From Fulvia fulva (taxonomy: Eukaryota > Ascomycota > Dothideomycetes > Mycosphaerellales > Mycosphaerellaceae): a stretch of DNA of 64,000 nt. The notes below the pieces were generated by a model. The model did not search any database, was not told the DNA's origin, and worked only from the letters and a program-made list of their open reading frames with translations. The position numbers were made by a program, and so were the translations under genes. Positions 39,537 to 49,955 of this stretch are shown one piece after another. The DNA lies in assembly GCF_020509005.1 (NCBI RefSeq), contig NC_063020.1, positions 3,162,001 to 3,226,000 on the forward strand, written 5' to 3'. Position 1 is the stretch's first letter. Every line of letters begins with the position of its first letter.

Positions 39537-40396
39537 GTTGACGTGGACTGCCCAACAATACGGCAGACCAGGAAGAGCTGCAGACCCAGTCGTCCAGCAG
39601 ATCGAAGGGCACACAAGCCTTCTCAGGGCATAGAAGACCGACCCTCGACGCGTGTCTCACGCTCGTTGCCGTGCTTGCTCTATGCCGAGCTTGGAAAAGG
39701 TCGAATCGTTGCAATTTCTAGGAAGAGCGTCAGGAAGAGCGTCATTGTGGAGGCGCTGGCATGGGGACCACGTGCAATAAGTTCGTCGGCTTGAATGACC
39801 TTCTGTCGCATGAGAGGTAGCACAACATCGTGGACAAAAGAACATGGTGTGCAAAAGGCCGCGCACGTGCTTTGCTTTGACAAGGATGGTGCGGGAACAG
39901 CCGCCACGCTAACAAGCTCGACATGCGCTCCTGCACTTGCACTGTAGCCCATTGTCATCGACAACATTTCTAAGGTACGACATACTGCCGCTGCCTACCA
40001 TAACTGACCCATGGATGGTCTTCTTCCGCTACATGGCCTGCTGTGACATGAAGAAACGCCGTGGCGTCAGACCCAGCTCAAGAGCACCCACGGGTACAAC
40101 GGCGGTGTGAATCCTTCGGGGGCTGAGTGCAATTGTCTTCACCGGAGGTCTGGGGCTCTCCAATGAACATGATTGCCATGCCGGCAGCCAGACATCTGGC
40201 ATGCGATCTCATCCTGCCAGACAGCCGCGGTCTGCTCCATACAGTAAGACCTCATGTGCTCACACTCTTCTTTGAGAAGGACGCAGAAAGAGCCTCACTC
40301 TCAGCCGCAACCGAGAACTAGTCGACCTCTCAAAACGCGCCATGCCGCTTGATTCGCTGACCTACTTCTGCTCTTGATGCATCACTCTCGTCGAGG
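39537..40396. other. intergenic between divergent genes
   Basis: About 860 bp between the transporter and the plus-strand membrane-protein gene. No coding stretch or repeat was seen. It should contain both promoters. Confidence 0.5.
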
Positions 40397-42152
40397 ATGC
40401 CAGCTATTGTGAACGACCTCGCCGACATTCTGCTCTGGAATCGAGAGACTACGCCATCCAACGTCTCGTCCGCGAACACGACTTCAGCGCCAGCGTTACA
40501 GGTCATCTGTGCTTGGCCAGTCTCCGGCCAATACGGTCCCGGATCCCGCGTCTTGTAAGACCATGCATTTTCTCAGCAACGGATAGGTAAAGAGCCAGGA
40601 CTTATTCGCGTGCGATTAGGTATTATGTGCTTGTCGCTGCATGCATCTTCGCTCATAAGGTTGAGTGGCTGAGGAACGCATGTCTCGCAGCTGCACTCAT
40701 CTTCCCCGTCGTGGCAGCAATACACGGTATAGTCCTGGCCGCTGTGCACATTGATGGTTAGTGCACTACATGATACATATTTGAGGCTGTGTCGGGACTG
40801 ACGGCACCAGGCGCTGTCGATATGGACGTCTATGGAGCATTTCAGTTGTGTACTATAGGGGTACTGGCTGCTCCTGTCACTGTTCGGCTGTCGAGAACAT
40901 ACTTCGAGGATCCCGGTCGAAATATAATATTCGTCTGGTCTACTATCGTGCTCGCTGGTTTGTCTACATACTGTGGTAGACAAGGTTCATGCTGACTGGC
41001 TTCGACAGGATTACTCAGTCTGACGATAGAATTCTATCGCCTCTCGTCGGTCGGCTGCTCGCACGACGACTTGGGCGGAGCCATCAGTATCGACCCTACA
41101 AAATTTCCATATGAGAACGCCACGTGCAAGTTGACGTGCACCGTCGATGATGGTCCTTTCTCGCCAATCCGTGGCGGCTCTGCCAACAACATCTACGTGA
41201 TACCATCGCCGACCAAACTCACCTTCAACGCTGCAACACTTCTGGCTGCGGCGTGCTGCATACCCGCTATCCTATTGCTTGTATCGATGTGGATCAAGAT
41301 CCTCGAGATCAACTGGAGGAGACAGTCAGGCGCACAAGAATCACTCGGAGAAGTAAAGGATAACCGATTCATAAAGCACTTCCGGCAATATGCGCCCGTG
41401 CTGATCTTTGGACCTGCTACGTTCGCAATCCTGATCGTGGGCGAGATCAACCTCTTCAGCAGTCAGGTCCGCTATCAGACAGAGCCCATCGCTAACATTG
41501 GTAAGCGCCTTGGAACGACATCAGATGCAATGACTGACCTGAATTATCTGTAGGACAATGGGCTCCTATCGCTGGCACGAGCGTGGCTGTCCTCGGATCA
41601 CTCTACCTGCTAATCGCGGACGCAATGGCGCAAGAACGCCAAGCTTTGCAGCAGAAGGACTCGGACTCTGGCGAAGAAGTCTCTTACCCTGGCAGCGACT
41701 ACGCTCCTGTTCGATCTGTCGTCCGCGTCTTCCTCAAGATCGCCGACTATATCAGTAGACCTGCCAGCGGCCGCTTGGAGCACGACAGAGAATTCCGCAC
41801 TGGCCGAGCTCAAGAGTATCCCAACACACCAGGCGAGGAGTTCCAGAATCGCGAATTGTCTCGGATCCGCTCGCTGTACGGAGGCTCGCAACGTGATAGC
41901 GATAGTATCAGATCCGGCATCAGTAGACACAGTAGACACCGGTCCGATACTGTGAGTTCTGGAGACGGCAAAGGATTTGCGACGCATCATGAAATCGCCG
42001 CCGAACCGACACAGCCTATCTGTACACGAAGGCGACAAGATACGTCTGATACACTAGAAGTGCCGTCACCGGTACTTCGCAGTACAACACAAAGGAGTAT
42101 AGCTAGCTCATCGACACCACCTCCGATCATCAGAATTGAGACTCTTGAGTGA
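40397..42152 (+). CDS. conserved multi-pass membrane protein, function unknown
   Basis: Five exons, 40397-40554, 40620-40756, 40811-40957, 41009-41500 and 41554-42152 (introns 65, 54, 51 and 53 nt), give 510 residues; every junction keeps the frame. A polar N-terminus is followed by about six hydrophobic spans (YYVLVAACIFAHK; CLAAALIFPVVAAIHGIVL; IGVLAAPVTVRLSR; STIVLAGLLSLTIEF; AATLLAAACCIPAILLLVSMW; FGPATFAILIVGEI; SVAVLGSLYLLIA). An extracellular loop with four Cys (CSHDDLGG...CKLTCTVD) and a long Ser/Arg-rich cytosolic tail complete it. I recall this arrangement as a widespread ascomycete integral membrane family, without a proven role. It is convergent with the next gene, 69 bp apart. 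Confidence 0.85.
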
Positions 42153-42221
42153 GCTCTCGTCAACTTCGTTGCTTCCTGTCTACGATGACTAGCACAATCC
42201 AGATCCAAAGGAGGTTTCTTC

Positions 42222-43511
42222 CTAAACACCATTGGTCTGAGCACCTTTGAATACAAACCTCGGCCGCGAAGGTATCGTCTTCATCTGGTCGCCGGGATTA
42301 CCCTGGATTCCGAAGAGCTTGTAGATCCAGGCAATGATGACGAAGAAAGACTCAGGCTCACCCATATGCTTCCTGTTATCGACAAATCGAGCTTCCTTTG
42401 GAGGACCATGCAAGAGGCACAAATAGTAGTCGTCGATGGGGAAGATCTCATCGTTGACACCATTGACCAGGAGCAACTTCGAACACTCTGGCTTATCGAG
42501 CGTACCATCCTTGAGGAGCGAGAACTTCATGGCCTCCTTCTTGAATTTCTCAAGATCATTGCCGTAACCGAACTTGTACGCCAGCGTCGTTGCGAGGTCA
42601 AACGGATATTCCAGGCGGTTGACATGAGACAGCCATTCTTCGCTGAACATGTAGTGGCAGCCTCCGCCGAGTGCGACTAAACCTTGCAGCCTGTTGGGAT
42701 GCGTGTGAGCGACTCGAATTGCGTAGTAACCCCCAGTGCTGAAAGCCCACATGGCTTTTCGAGTCTGGTCGATCTCAGCTTGCTCCTCAACCCAATCGAA
42801 TAAGGTAGACCAGACCCGTTCAGGCGAAGTGGGATCTGTTGGGTCTGCGGGCGAGTCGCCAGTGCCAGGGATCTCCAGGACCAAGACGGCAACATCCTTC
42901 TGTGACCAGCTTTCGATCCAGACAGCGAGCTCCGTTCGGTAGCCATCGAGACCTGTCAAGATGATGACAAGAGGTACTGGCTGGTCTTTGGTCGTGCCAG
43001 GAGGTATATGATAGTAGAATGGAAGATCTTTCCCGTCCTTCTCGTTGCCATGCTTATGTAGAATCGTGATTTCCTGCGTCGGTCGCTCTTTCAAAGCAAG
43101 ACCCTTCTTCGCAGCTTTCTTGCCTTCTTGCCATGCATACCGCTGCTTCTCAGAGCGTGGAGCAGGAAAACGAGATATGCGGTATACTGCCGATGCTCGC
43201 ATGTAGAACTCAGAAGCTTTTTCTCGATTGCCTTCCTGGTCGGCCTGTTCTGCTTCTGCGAGCAGTTCCTCGGCTTTTGGGAAGAACGCTTGAGCGTAAG
43301 CGTCCCAGTCATACGGTTCTTTCTGGCCTTCACTGATCAGTCTTTCCACTATAGGCTCGAAGTCCTCGTAGGCATTGAACATGAATGGGTAAATTCCAAG
43401 TTTGCATGGTTGCTGCCATTTCGTTGTCCAAAGTTGCTCGAAAGATTCATGATGAACTGCTGGCGTCTTGAGTGCATCTTGGATGAAGAACTTCCCGCCG
43501 GGAGCTGCCAT
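42222..43511 (-). CDS. ayg1: Ayg1-like polyketide-shortening hydrolase
   Basis: 429 residues, single exon. Ayg1 in Aspergillus fumigatus cuts the side chain off the heptaketide YWA1 to give tetrahydroxynaphthalene for DHN melanin. Here the N-terminal helical cap (about 30-165) precedes an alpha/beta-hydrolase core with LVIILTGLDGY, the nucleophile elbow AFSTGGYYA (Ser258), NDEIFP (Asp354) and RKHMGEP (His382). These positions lie one or two residues from the triad I remember for Ayg1 (Ser257, Asp352, His380), and length is slightly greater. No polyketide synthase or other melanin gene is next to it in this window. Related dienelactone/FrsA-like hydrolases are the alternative. It probably acts in endosomes or cytosol. 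Confidence 0.8.
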   Translation of the reverse strand: MAAPGGKFFIQDALKTPAVHHESFEQLWTTKWQQPCKLGIYPFMFNAYEDFEPIVERLISEGQKEPYDWDAYAQAFFPKAEELLAEAEQADQEGNREKASEFYMRASAVYRISRFPAPRSEKQRYAWQEGKKAAKKGLALKERPTQEITILHKHGNEKDGKDLPFYYHIPPGTTKDQPVPLVIILTGLDGYRTELAVWIESWSQKDVAVLVLEIPGTGDSPADPTDPTSPERVWSTLFDWVEEQAEIDQTRKAMWAFSTGGYYAIRVAHTHPNRLQGLVALGGGCHYMFSEEWLSHVNRLEYPFDLATTLAYKFGYGNDLEKFKKEAMKFSLLKDGTLDKPECSKLLLVNGVNDEIFPIDDYYLCLLHGPPKEARFVDNRKHMGEPESFFVIIAWIYKLFGIQGNPGDQMKTIPSRPRFVFKGAQTNGV

Positions 43512-43830
43512 GGTTTGAAGATCGATTGTGGGAAAGTACTATGGTGTTCTCAAGTAACCCCCTGCTTCTTCGTCCAGATACTGCGCGCGAGGAATCGTAT
43601 TGAAACGGCGAGAGTCCATCTCCAAATCCTGGGGTTGACCACATATACCATGATCACAGTCTCCATATTATGCATTACGGCTCGGCTAGGCATTCAATTC
43701 TCCGATGGGCTCTCTGAAGTTTGGTTACATGATGGGATGGGGATCCGAGGGGCGGCTATAAAAGGTCGAAAACGACAGGGGTGTTTGATTGGACAGTCAG
43801 CAGATCAGGACTAGCGTCGAAGTCCGCAAT
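43512..43830. promoter_or_regulatory. divergent promoter between ayg1-like and DUF6314-like genes
   Basis: About 320 bp shared by two outward-reading genes. A clear TATAAAAG lies at 43757-43764 on the plus strand, some 74 bp before the first in-frame ATG of the right-hand gene. It supports a start at 43831 for that gene. Confidence 0.55.
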
Positions 43831-44514
43831 ATGGCATACAGCTTTTTTCTCCTTACAACCTCGACACCCGCACTCTCTTTCATCGGCATACCACTAAAAC
43901 GAGACTCGAGCCTGCTCAACGTACTATACATAGCGACAAACAGTACGATGGTCGCCAAAACCGCTGTTGGCGCAATCTTTGATGGCCTGAAAGGCTCATG
44001 GCGGCTGCGAAGGTCTCTCAACAGTATCCTACCAGGATTCCCATCGGGCACTTTCGAGGGCATAGCAACCTTCAAGCCAAGGAAGCCGACGTCGGGCGCC
44101 GCTACGGATGAGCTACTGTATAGCGAGCAAGGTGAGCTGAAGATGGAGAATGGTCTTACTCTTAAAGCCAACGGCAAGTATGTGTATCGCTACGATGCCG
44201 ACGAAGACAAAATTAGCGCATGGTTCGTGAAGGAAGAAACCAAGCAGAAAGACGGCAATGAAGAAGTCGACTACCTCTTCCATGACCTGGAGATGGAATC
44301 ACCTTCTGGAGGAACTTGGGCAGGCCGTGGCGAACACCTGTGCTCACTGGACATGTACTGGGCTTACTACGAATTTCGTCTGCCGAAGGTGGCCGAAGAG
44401 GGCAACGAGATGAACGTGTTTGGGGTGCGGTACAAGGTCAAAGGGCCTCAGAAGGACTACACGAGTGATACCGCTTACGAGCGGACATTCTCGAGCGATG
44501 TGGCGGTGCTGTGA
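43831..44514 (+). CDS. DUF6314-like protein
   Basis: 227 residues if read from the first ATG after the TATA box (43831), or 188 from the ATG at 43948, which begins nearer the conserved part. The core is a beta-rich, lipocalin-like pattern seen in the DUF6314 family: IFDGLKGSWRLRRSL, then GTFEGIATF, LLYSEQGEL, YVYRYD, ISAWFV, FHDLE, EHLCSLDMYWAYYEFRL, GPQKDYTSDTAYER. The role is unknown; a small hydrophobic ligand is plausible from the fold. The N-terminal 39 extra residues are hydrophobic and basic and could be a targeting peptide if used. Confidence 0.75.
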   Translation: MAYSFFLLTTSTPALSFIGIPLKRDSSLLNVLYIATNSTMVAKTAVGAIFDGLKGSWRLRRSLNSILPGFPSGTFEGIATFKPRKPTSGAATDELLYSEQGELKMENGLTLKANGKYVYRYDADEDKISAWFVKEETKQKDGNEEVDYLFHDLEMESPSGGTWAGRGEHLCSLDMYWAYYEFRLPKVAEEGNEMNVFGVRYKVKGPQKDYTSDTAYERTFSSDVAVL

Positions 44515-44633
44515 GCATGACAACTCCAAGCTGTGAATGCTGATAGTCGGGCTGCATCATTCAATGTCGTCGCAGCCAACGAACAATACTTGTAGGGTCA
44601 CGACGCTGTCACTCAATCCGCAACATCGTCAAA

Positions 44634-46760
44634 ATGTCGTCAAGGATGGAGACAACACTGCTGCCACCGAATCGAGCTGTTGGTAGCATCCTGCTCGATT
44701 ACCTAGACCACACTTCATTGCTTCGCCTCAGAAGCTGTAGCCGAGTCTGTCGCGACGCAGTTACTACACTCGCTCCGAAGCTCTTCCAGGACCTTTACAC
44801 ATATGCTCCACCTAGAAGCGACAGCGCTCTACGCGAGACTGATATTGTAGGTCCTCACTGCCGACATTTGACTATCAAGGTCCGGCTTCCAGGCGCTAGC
44901 AGGCCTGTCAGTAAGGCGACCGCACCGGTACAGAACAAAAGGATCCCTTTACTGGAGAGTGCGCTCGAGAAGGGCCGCGGGTCTCGCTCCCGCAGCGTGA
45001 GTTCTGCCAATGCAATCCAAGACCCCGGAGCGCTTGCCATGGACCAGACCCTATGGTCTCATGGCTTTGCATGGTGTGGCAGAGTCACTACAATCACCTT
45101 GCGCGTCGATGGAGATATAGTCTGGCCGGGGCGCACCACCATAGAGGACATGCTGGTGACCCTGCGACTGTCGATTGAAACCGCCCGGATGCCTCAACTT
45201 CGGACCTTGGAGCTCCAAAACATCCACGCCATGGGCATTATACACCTTCGCTGGGACCCTTTTGGCGCTTGGCAAGCTATTCAGCCATCGGCTGCTCAAA
45301 GGTGGCAGAATCTCACCACCCTCAAGTTATCTCTACACAATCCGTCAACCGCTCATATGTCCCCAGAAGCGCGCAAGATAATCCCTAGCCAGCACCTGAT
45401 GTTCTTGAAAATGCTACAAGCCTATCTACGCAGCTTCTCACCAACTCTGCACTGCTTGAAGTTCATGTGGCATGGGACCGCCGGCCCAAGCCCGATACTG
45501 CTGCATCGAGAACATGGCATGGAAAGCCAGCAAGCGATTCGATGGGCGCGACTAGAAGAGCTGTGGTACAGTAACATAACGCACCAGCGTGGTACACTCA
45601 TGGCTTTGCCACAACTTGCCCCTGGCGTCACGAAGATCAAAGCATTCCAGGCGGCTGACACCCAGGCTGACGCGAGCGCATCGGACGCCTGGCAAGACAT
45701 CACCGTACCGAACGCTTACACGTCTTACGGTCCTGGAGGCCCGAATGATCTGCCGGTGCCCAAGAAAGTCTTTGACCGCATACATGCCGCGAATGATGCA
45801 CACGCACAGAACAGAATCACGCCTATACCATCTCGATATGATCGACCTCTCTCACATTTGTTGAACAAGCTAGCAGAGCGACCGGTCCCACGCAAGCGTT
45901 TGCGAAAGATTCAACGCCTAACTCCCCCGCCTACACGACCGCTACCGCCAATTCCGAGTCAAGATGCTGTCGTGGCAGCACAGACAGGTTTAGACCAGAG
46001 GGAACCGCAACAATCCGTATCGACTATATCCGTCCCCTCGCTCACGACAACTACACCCAAAGCTGCTGCTCCTCCAAACCTTGAAACTCCGGCATCAACA
46101 TCAACCCTCCATCCCTCCATACCAGCGACCCTCGCTGCTGCGTCAGACTCTACTACCGCACCTCCCGATCCTCCAGCCACAGCAGCAGCCCGCATCGCCA
46201 ACTGGCGCCAAGCCATGGCCCTCTCCACCATCTCCTTCGCCAATGAACAAGCCAGCGACAATCGAGACACAATCTTCAGCGAGACGAATACCGATGCCGA
46301 CGACCTATACGAAGGGAACGGACGACCACGACCTGACAGTGAAGCGTGGCCTATCACTCGGTTTCGACCACCGCCGACTAGAGCTGCGCCTCAAGCGCCA
46401 GCTGAAGTTAGCATTCACAACGGCCGGGAAAGGTTATGGTTTGCGCGTGACAGTATGGAATCGTCAGATGCTGTCATGCCAGTGGAATCTCGATGGAGTG
46501 AGAGTGAGAGTGGAATTGAGTATAGCGATGGGGACAACGGGGGAGATGGCGAAGACGAGAATGCGGATAGGATGTCGGTTGTGAGCGCAAGAGTTGAGCC
46601 CCTGAGGTTGGGTGGTTCTCGGGGGATGAATACAGAACCGCCTGCCACAGATGAGACTAGCACGTTACAACAGCCTCGACGACCGGTCAACAACACAAGC
46701 AGCATCTACAGCGAGGTAGGAGCGTACGGGGCGGGTGCATACCGTCCACCAGCACGATAA
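44634..46760 (+). CDS. F-box protein with long proline/serine-rich tail
   Basis: 708 residues, single exon, start AAA ATG TCG. The N-terminus (residues 14-50: VGSILLDYLDHTSLLRLRSCSRVCRDAV) matches an F-box, which links a substrate receptor to Skp1 in an SCF ubiquitin ligase. The middle (about 80-390) has leucine-rich hydrophobic strands compatible with degenerate leucine-rich repeats. From about 410 on it is a Pro/Thr/Ala/Ser-rich disordered region with an acidic segment near 610-640 (SESGIEYSDGDNGGDGED). The substrate is unknown. Such F-box-plus-LRR proteins are common in dothideomycetes and seldom characterised. Confidence 0.8.
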   Translation: MSSRMETTLLPPNRAVGSILLDYLDHTSLLRLRSCSRVCRDAVTTLAPKLFQDLYTYAPPRSDSALRETDIVGPHCRHLTIKVRLPGASRPVSKATAPVQNKRIPLLESALEKGRGSRSRSVSSANAIQDPGALAMDQTLWSHGFAWCGRVTTITLRVDGDIVWPGRTTIEDMLVTLRLSIETARMPQLRTLELQNIHAMGIIHLRWDPFGAWQAIQPSAAQRWQNLTTLKLSLHNPSTAHMSPEARKIIPSQHLMFLKMLQAYLRSFSPTLHCLKFMWHGTAGPSPILLHREHGMESQQAIRWARLEELWYSNITHQRGTLMALPQLAPGVTKIKAFQAADTQADASASDAWQDITVPNAYTSYGPGGPNDLPVPKKVFDRIHAANDAHAQNRITPIPSRYDRPLSHLLNKLAERPVPRKRLRKIQRLTPPPTRPLPPIPSQDAVVAAQTGLDQREPQQSVSTISVPSLTTTTPKAAAPPNLETPASTSTLHPSIPATLAAASDSTTAPPDPPATAAARIANWRQAMALSTISFANEQASDNRDTIFSETNTDADDLYEGNGRPRPDSEAWPITRFRPPPTRAAPQAPAEVSIHNGRERLWFARDSMESSDAVMPVESRWSESESGIEYSDGDNGGDGEDENADRMSVVSARVEPLRLGGSRGMNTEPPATDETSTLQQPRRPVNNTSSIYSEVGAYGAGAYRPPAR

Positions 46761-46853
46761 GGTCAGAAACCTTTCAGGATATCCTCCATATTGATACGTA
46801 GATTCCAGCTGTACATAGGTCCTCTCAACCATGCTTCTTCTAACCCCGTAGAC

Positions 46854-48432
46854 CTACACCTGCTTGCTCTTCGAGTCTTCGGCCTTAGTCCCTGCCAACA
46901 TTGATTTTGCATCACGAATACCAGCATGGTTACCCTCTTGCACACGCTTCAGAGTCAGCGCAGCGATCAAAGCGGCACCTACACCAGAGCCGTCCTCGGC
47001 AGCCAGAATCTCAACTGGGTCGTGGCCCTTGCCAAGTGGCTTGCCATCACGACCCTTCTCCCAGTCGAGAATCTCCTTCAGAGCTTGCGCGCCGCGGGCC
47101 TGCGATATCATTAGCGCTTATGTTCTTTTGCACATAGGTTACGGGTCGTACCTTGAAGTGTGGGTATTTGTTGAATACCGATCCATCAGCACCAACATGG
47201 CACGTCTTGTAGCCCTTCTTCTTGCAGATCGCACTGACACCACACGCACTAAGTCTGGCAGATCTTGTACCAATGAGCTCCGCCAATCTCCTAATCAGCT
47301 CCAGCTCAGGCTTCTGGCAGTTGATCTTCAGCTTGTCGTAGAAGAGATCGTATGTCTCTTGCAAATTCTCGAACGGATCGTTCTCAATGTCGGAGAGGAA
47401 TGAGGCGTCGAGAGAATATGGCTTCTTCAGGGCGGAAATGTCCTGGCCTTCGAAGACCTTGACGTGAGGTTGCTCGTGGAGGTCCACAAGCACAAGACGG
47501 AACAGCTCGCCAAGGTACAGACCTGCGATCATCTTCTCGAAAGCTTGTTGTCCAGGGCGTGGCGAGTCTTTGTCGATGATGATGTCGTACTTTGTGCGTG
47601 GGAGGATCTTGTGCTCGTTGTCGAAGGCACCCCATTCGCAGTTGATGGCGATCTCTTGTTTTGGGTCCAGCTTCATGTGCTCGAGCTTTGGGATCTCGCC
47701 GGCGTGCTCCATGTATGCGGCGTTGCAACCAGTGCCGAAGATGCAGCCAATTCTCATCTCTGAGTCTGTGTAGGCACTAGCTATCAGGGTTCCAGTGGTG
47801 TCATTGATGAGGGCGGTCAGCTTGATCGGCACGCCACGCTCTTCTAAAGCAGCCTCGAATGGTGGAACGACATCCTTGCCTTCAACACCATCAATGTCAA
47901 AGCCCTTCGTCCATCGTTGCAGCACACCGTGGTCGATGTAGTCTTGAGTCGCTGGGTAGGAGAAGGTGAAACCAAGAGGGAGCTTATCCAGCTTCTCGCC
48001 TTCGTGGTGGTACTCGATGAACTGCTGCAGACAGTCTGCGATGTAGCCCCAGAGCTCATCTGCGTTGCCCGTCTTCAGGTCTTCTGGCATCTTGTACTTG
48101 GACTGGATGATGTCGAATTCGCCCTTCTCCTCCGGCAGGTTGATCTCGCAAACACGCAGGTTGGTGCCGCCCATGTCGAGCGCGAGGAAAGTGCCCTGCT
48201 CGTGTCCGGTTGGGAAGCCCATGACCCAGGTCGGGTTCATTGGGATGCTGCCGCCCTCCTTCGACAGACCCTTGGCGAGCTCTGAGATAAAGTGGTCGGT
48301 GATGGCCTTCAGCTTCGCGGTGTCGACCGTGAACATCTCCTCCAACTTCTTGATCTCCTGCAAGAGGTCCTTTGGCATGTCTGCCATGGAGCCTCTGCGG
48401 CTTGGCTGCCGCCTCGGTCCCAAGTTGACCAT
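46854..48432 (-). CDS. hxk: hexokinase
   Basis: Two exons, 48432-47152 and 47099-46854, with a 52-nt intron (GTACGA...TCGCAG), give 508 residues. It phosphorylates glucose and other hexoses with ATP at the entry to glycolysis. Seen in order: a basic N-terminus (PRRQPSRRGSMADMP) typical of ascomycete hexokinases; phosphate-1 loop LALDMGGTNLR (about 83-93); sugar-binding LGFTFSYPATQ; catalytic-Asp region LINDTTGTLIASAY; INCEWGAF; adenosine site GVSAICKKKGY and VGADGSVFNKYPHF at the exon end; then ILAAEDGSGVGAALIAAL after splicing. Length fits the family. It is a full-length, apparently active enzyme, not a shortened regulatory homologue. It is transcribed away from the IF1 gene at 49248. Confidence 0.95.
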
Positions 48433-49247
48433 CTTGGCTCCGTCGATCGGTACACCGAAAACTATCTTGATATATCGTTCGCAGGGTGTCGCGGATATAG
48501 TATGTACAGGTTGTCAGCGCTATGAGGCGTGTTGCGGGTTCTGTCGGAATCGTCTTGAGGTGTGATAAACGCGAGCCCTAGGTGAGACTAAGATGAAGAG
48601 CTCTATCAGCGCGTCGAACACTAAGCTCTGACAATACTGCGTGAAACGAATGATGGACAAGAGATTCAGTTGAGGGTGTCGTAGCTCGTGTAGAGGGATC
48701 GTCTTGCAGGTCACGAGAGCATTGCAGCTCTGCAGACTGCTTCCAATCGCCGGGTTGTGCTTTCCAATGCTCTTCAAATCTTTTTGCAGCAACAGCGCCC
48801 CACCACCGGGCTGCCCCTCCATTGGCAAGAACGATGGCTGACCGTGTTGCTTAGAAGCGACGGTTGGTAGGGTTGATATGGAATTGAGAGTGCTTACCTC
48901 TCTCTGCCCCCGAGTCAGCGCGAGTGAATGACAAGAAAGTGAGACGTGAAGGGAGAGCGCAGTAGTGTATCAACCATTCCTCGGGCCTTCTTCGAGCGTC
49001 GTTGGGTAGCTTTGCAAATGACGCTGATCGGACCCGCTCTTGCCTTGCCTTGCCCTGTCGAGCGTGGCTTCGCTGTGGCTGATGAAACAGATGACATGTC
49101 ACCATAGCAAGAGCTCTCTCCAAACACATCATACCACAGACACAAACAACCACTACAAAAGCTTCTTGTGCACCCCATATCCATCACAAACCACACAGTG
49201 AGCTCCCTCATCACCAAGACTAGGAATCGGCACTCATCAAACCAGCC
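48433..49247. promoter_or_regulatory. divergent promoter region, hexokinase and IF1
   Basis: 815 bp between two outward-reading genes of energy metabolism. CCAAT pentamers occur near 48742 and 48768. No other coding signal was seen. The pyrimidine-rich stretch just before 49248 fits a fungal 5' leader. Confidence 0.45.
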
Positions 49248-49514
49248 ATGTCCGCTCTCCGCATCGTCCGCCAGCTCCCACGCTCCACAGCAACGATCCG
49301 CAGCTTCTCCGCCGTACCGCAAAGAATGGCAGGCGAGGGCAGCAACACCCAGAGCGACGCTTTCAGCAAGCGCGAGAAGGCTAACGAGGACTACTACGTC
49401 CGCGAGGAGGAGAAGAAGAAGCTGGAGGCGTTGAAGAAGAGGATCGCTGACAAGGAGGCTGACCTCGCGAAGGATCGCAAGGATATGGAGGATCTGAGTG
49501 GTGAGAAGAAATAG
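49248..49514 (+). CDS. inh1: mitochondrial ATP synthase inhibitor IF1
   Basis: 88 residues, single exon. The first 25 or so (RIVRQLPRSTATIRSFSAV) are a basic amphipathic mitochondrial presequence. The mature part holds the conserved inhibitory segment SDAFSKREKANEDYYVRE, followed by a long charged helix that dimerises as a coiled coil (EKKKLEALKKRIADKEADL). IF1 binds F1-ATPase when the matrix turns acid and stops ATP hydrolysis. Length and layout match fungal IF1. It shares an upstream region with hexokinase. Confidence 0.95.
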   Translation: MSALRIVRQLPRSTATIRSFSAVPQRMAGEGSNTQSDAFSKREKANEDYYVREEEKKKLEALKKRIADKEADLAKDRKDMEDLSGEKK

Positions 49515-49955
49515 AGGGGAGCAGAGATGAGGTGAGATGATGCGGGCTGCTGCAGTGATGAGCTTGGAACGCTAATAAGATGACAGTGACAAAGTTCAGC
49601 GAGCACCAGAAATGCGGCAAGGACAAGAACGCACTGTATATATAAGATATGCTGATGGCCGCCAAGAAAGCCACCAGTGAACACCGAAATCTCCCAGCTC
49701 AATGGCTTTTGCACAAGACAAGCCTCGATCTTTATTGATGCGACGTTATTCAACACGTATTGCTGGTTAGCTAACTACTTCACACACAGGTCGCCAACTA
49801 CGCTCATCGACACAGATGTTCCTACTTAGCCCTCGCAGCATCTCCTTCAACATCCTCAAAGAACTCGATGTGAGAAGCAAACAAGCCATAATGTTCAAAG
49901 TACGCACGTCGCCCTAAGGAGCTCCTCCAGCAAGGACAAACCAACGACACTAACG
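49515..49955. other. intergenic
   Basis: About 440 bp, the IF1 3' flank and the promoter side of the next plus-strand gene. No gene was seen. Confidence 0.5.

Noticed and set aside
43128..43814. 228-residue plus-strand frame opposite the Ayg1-like gene
   Set aside because: It covers the coding strand of a well-supported hydrolase in antisense, and has no domain of its own.
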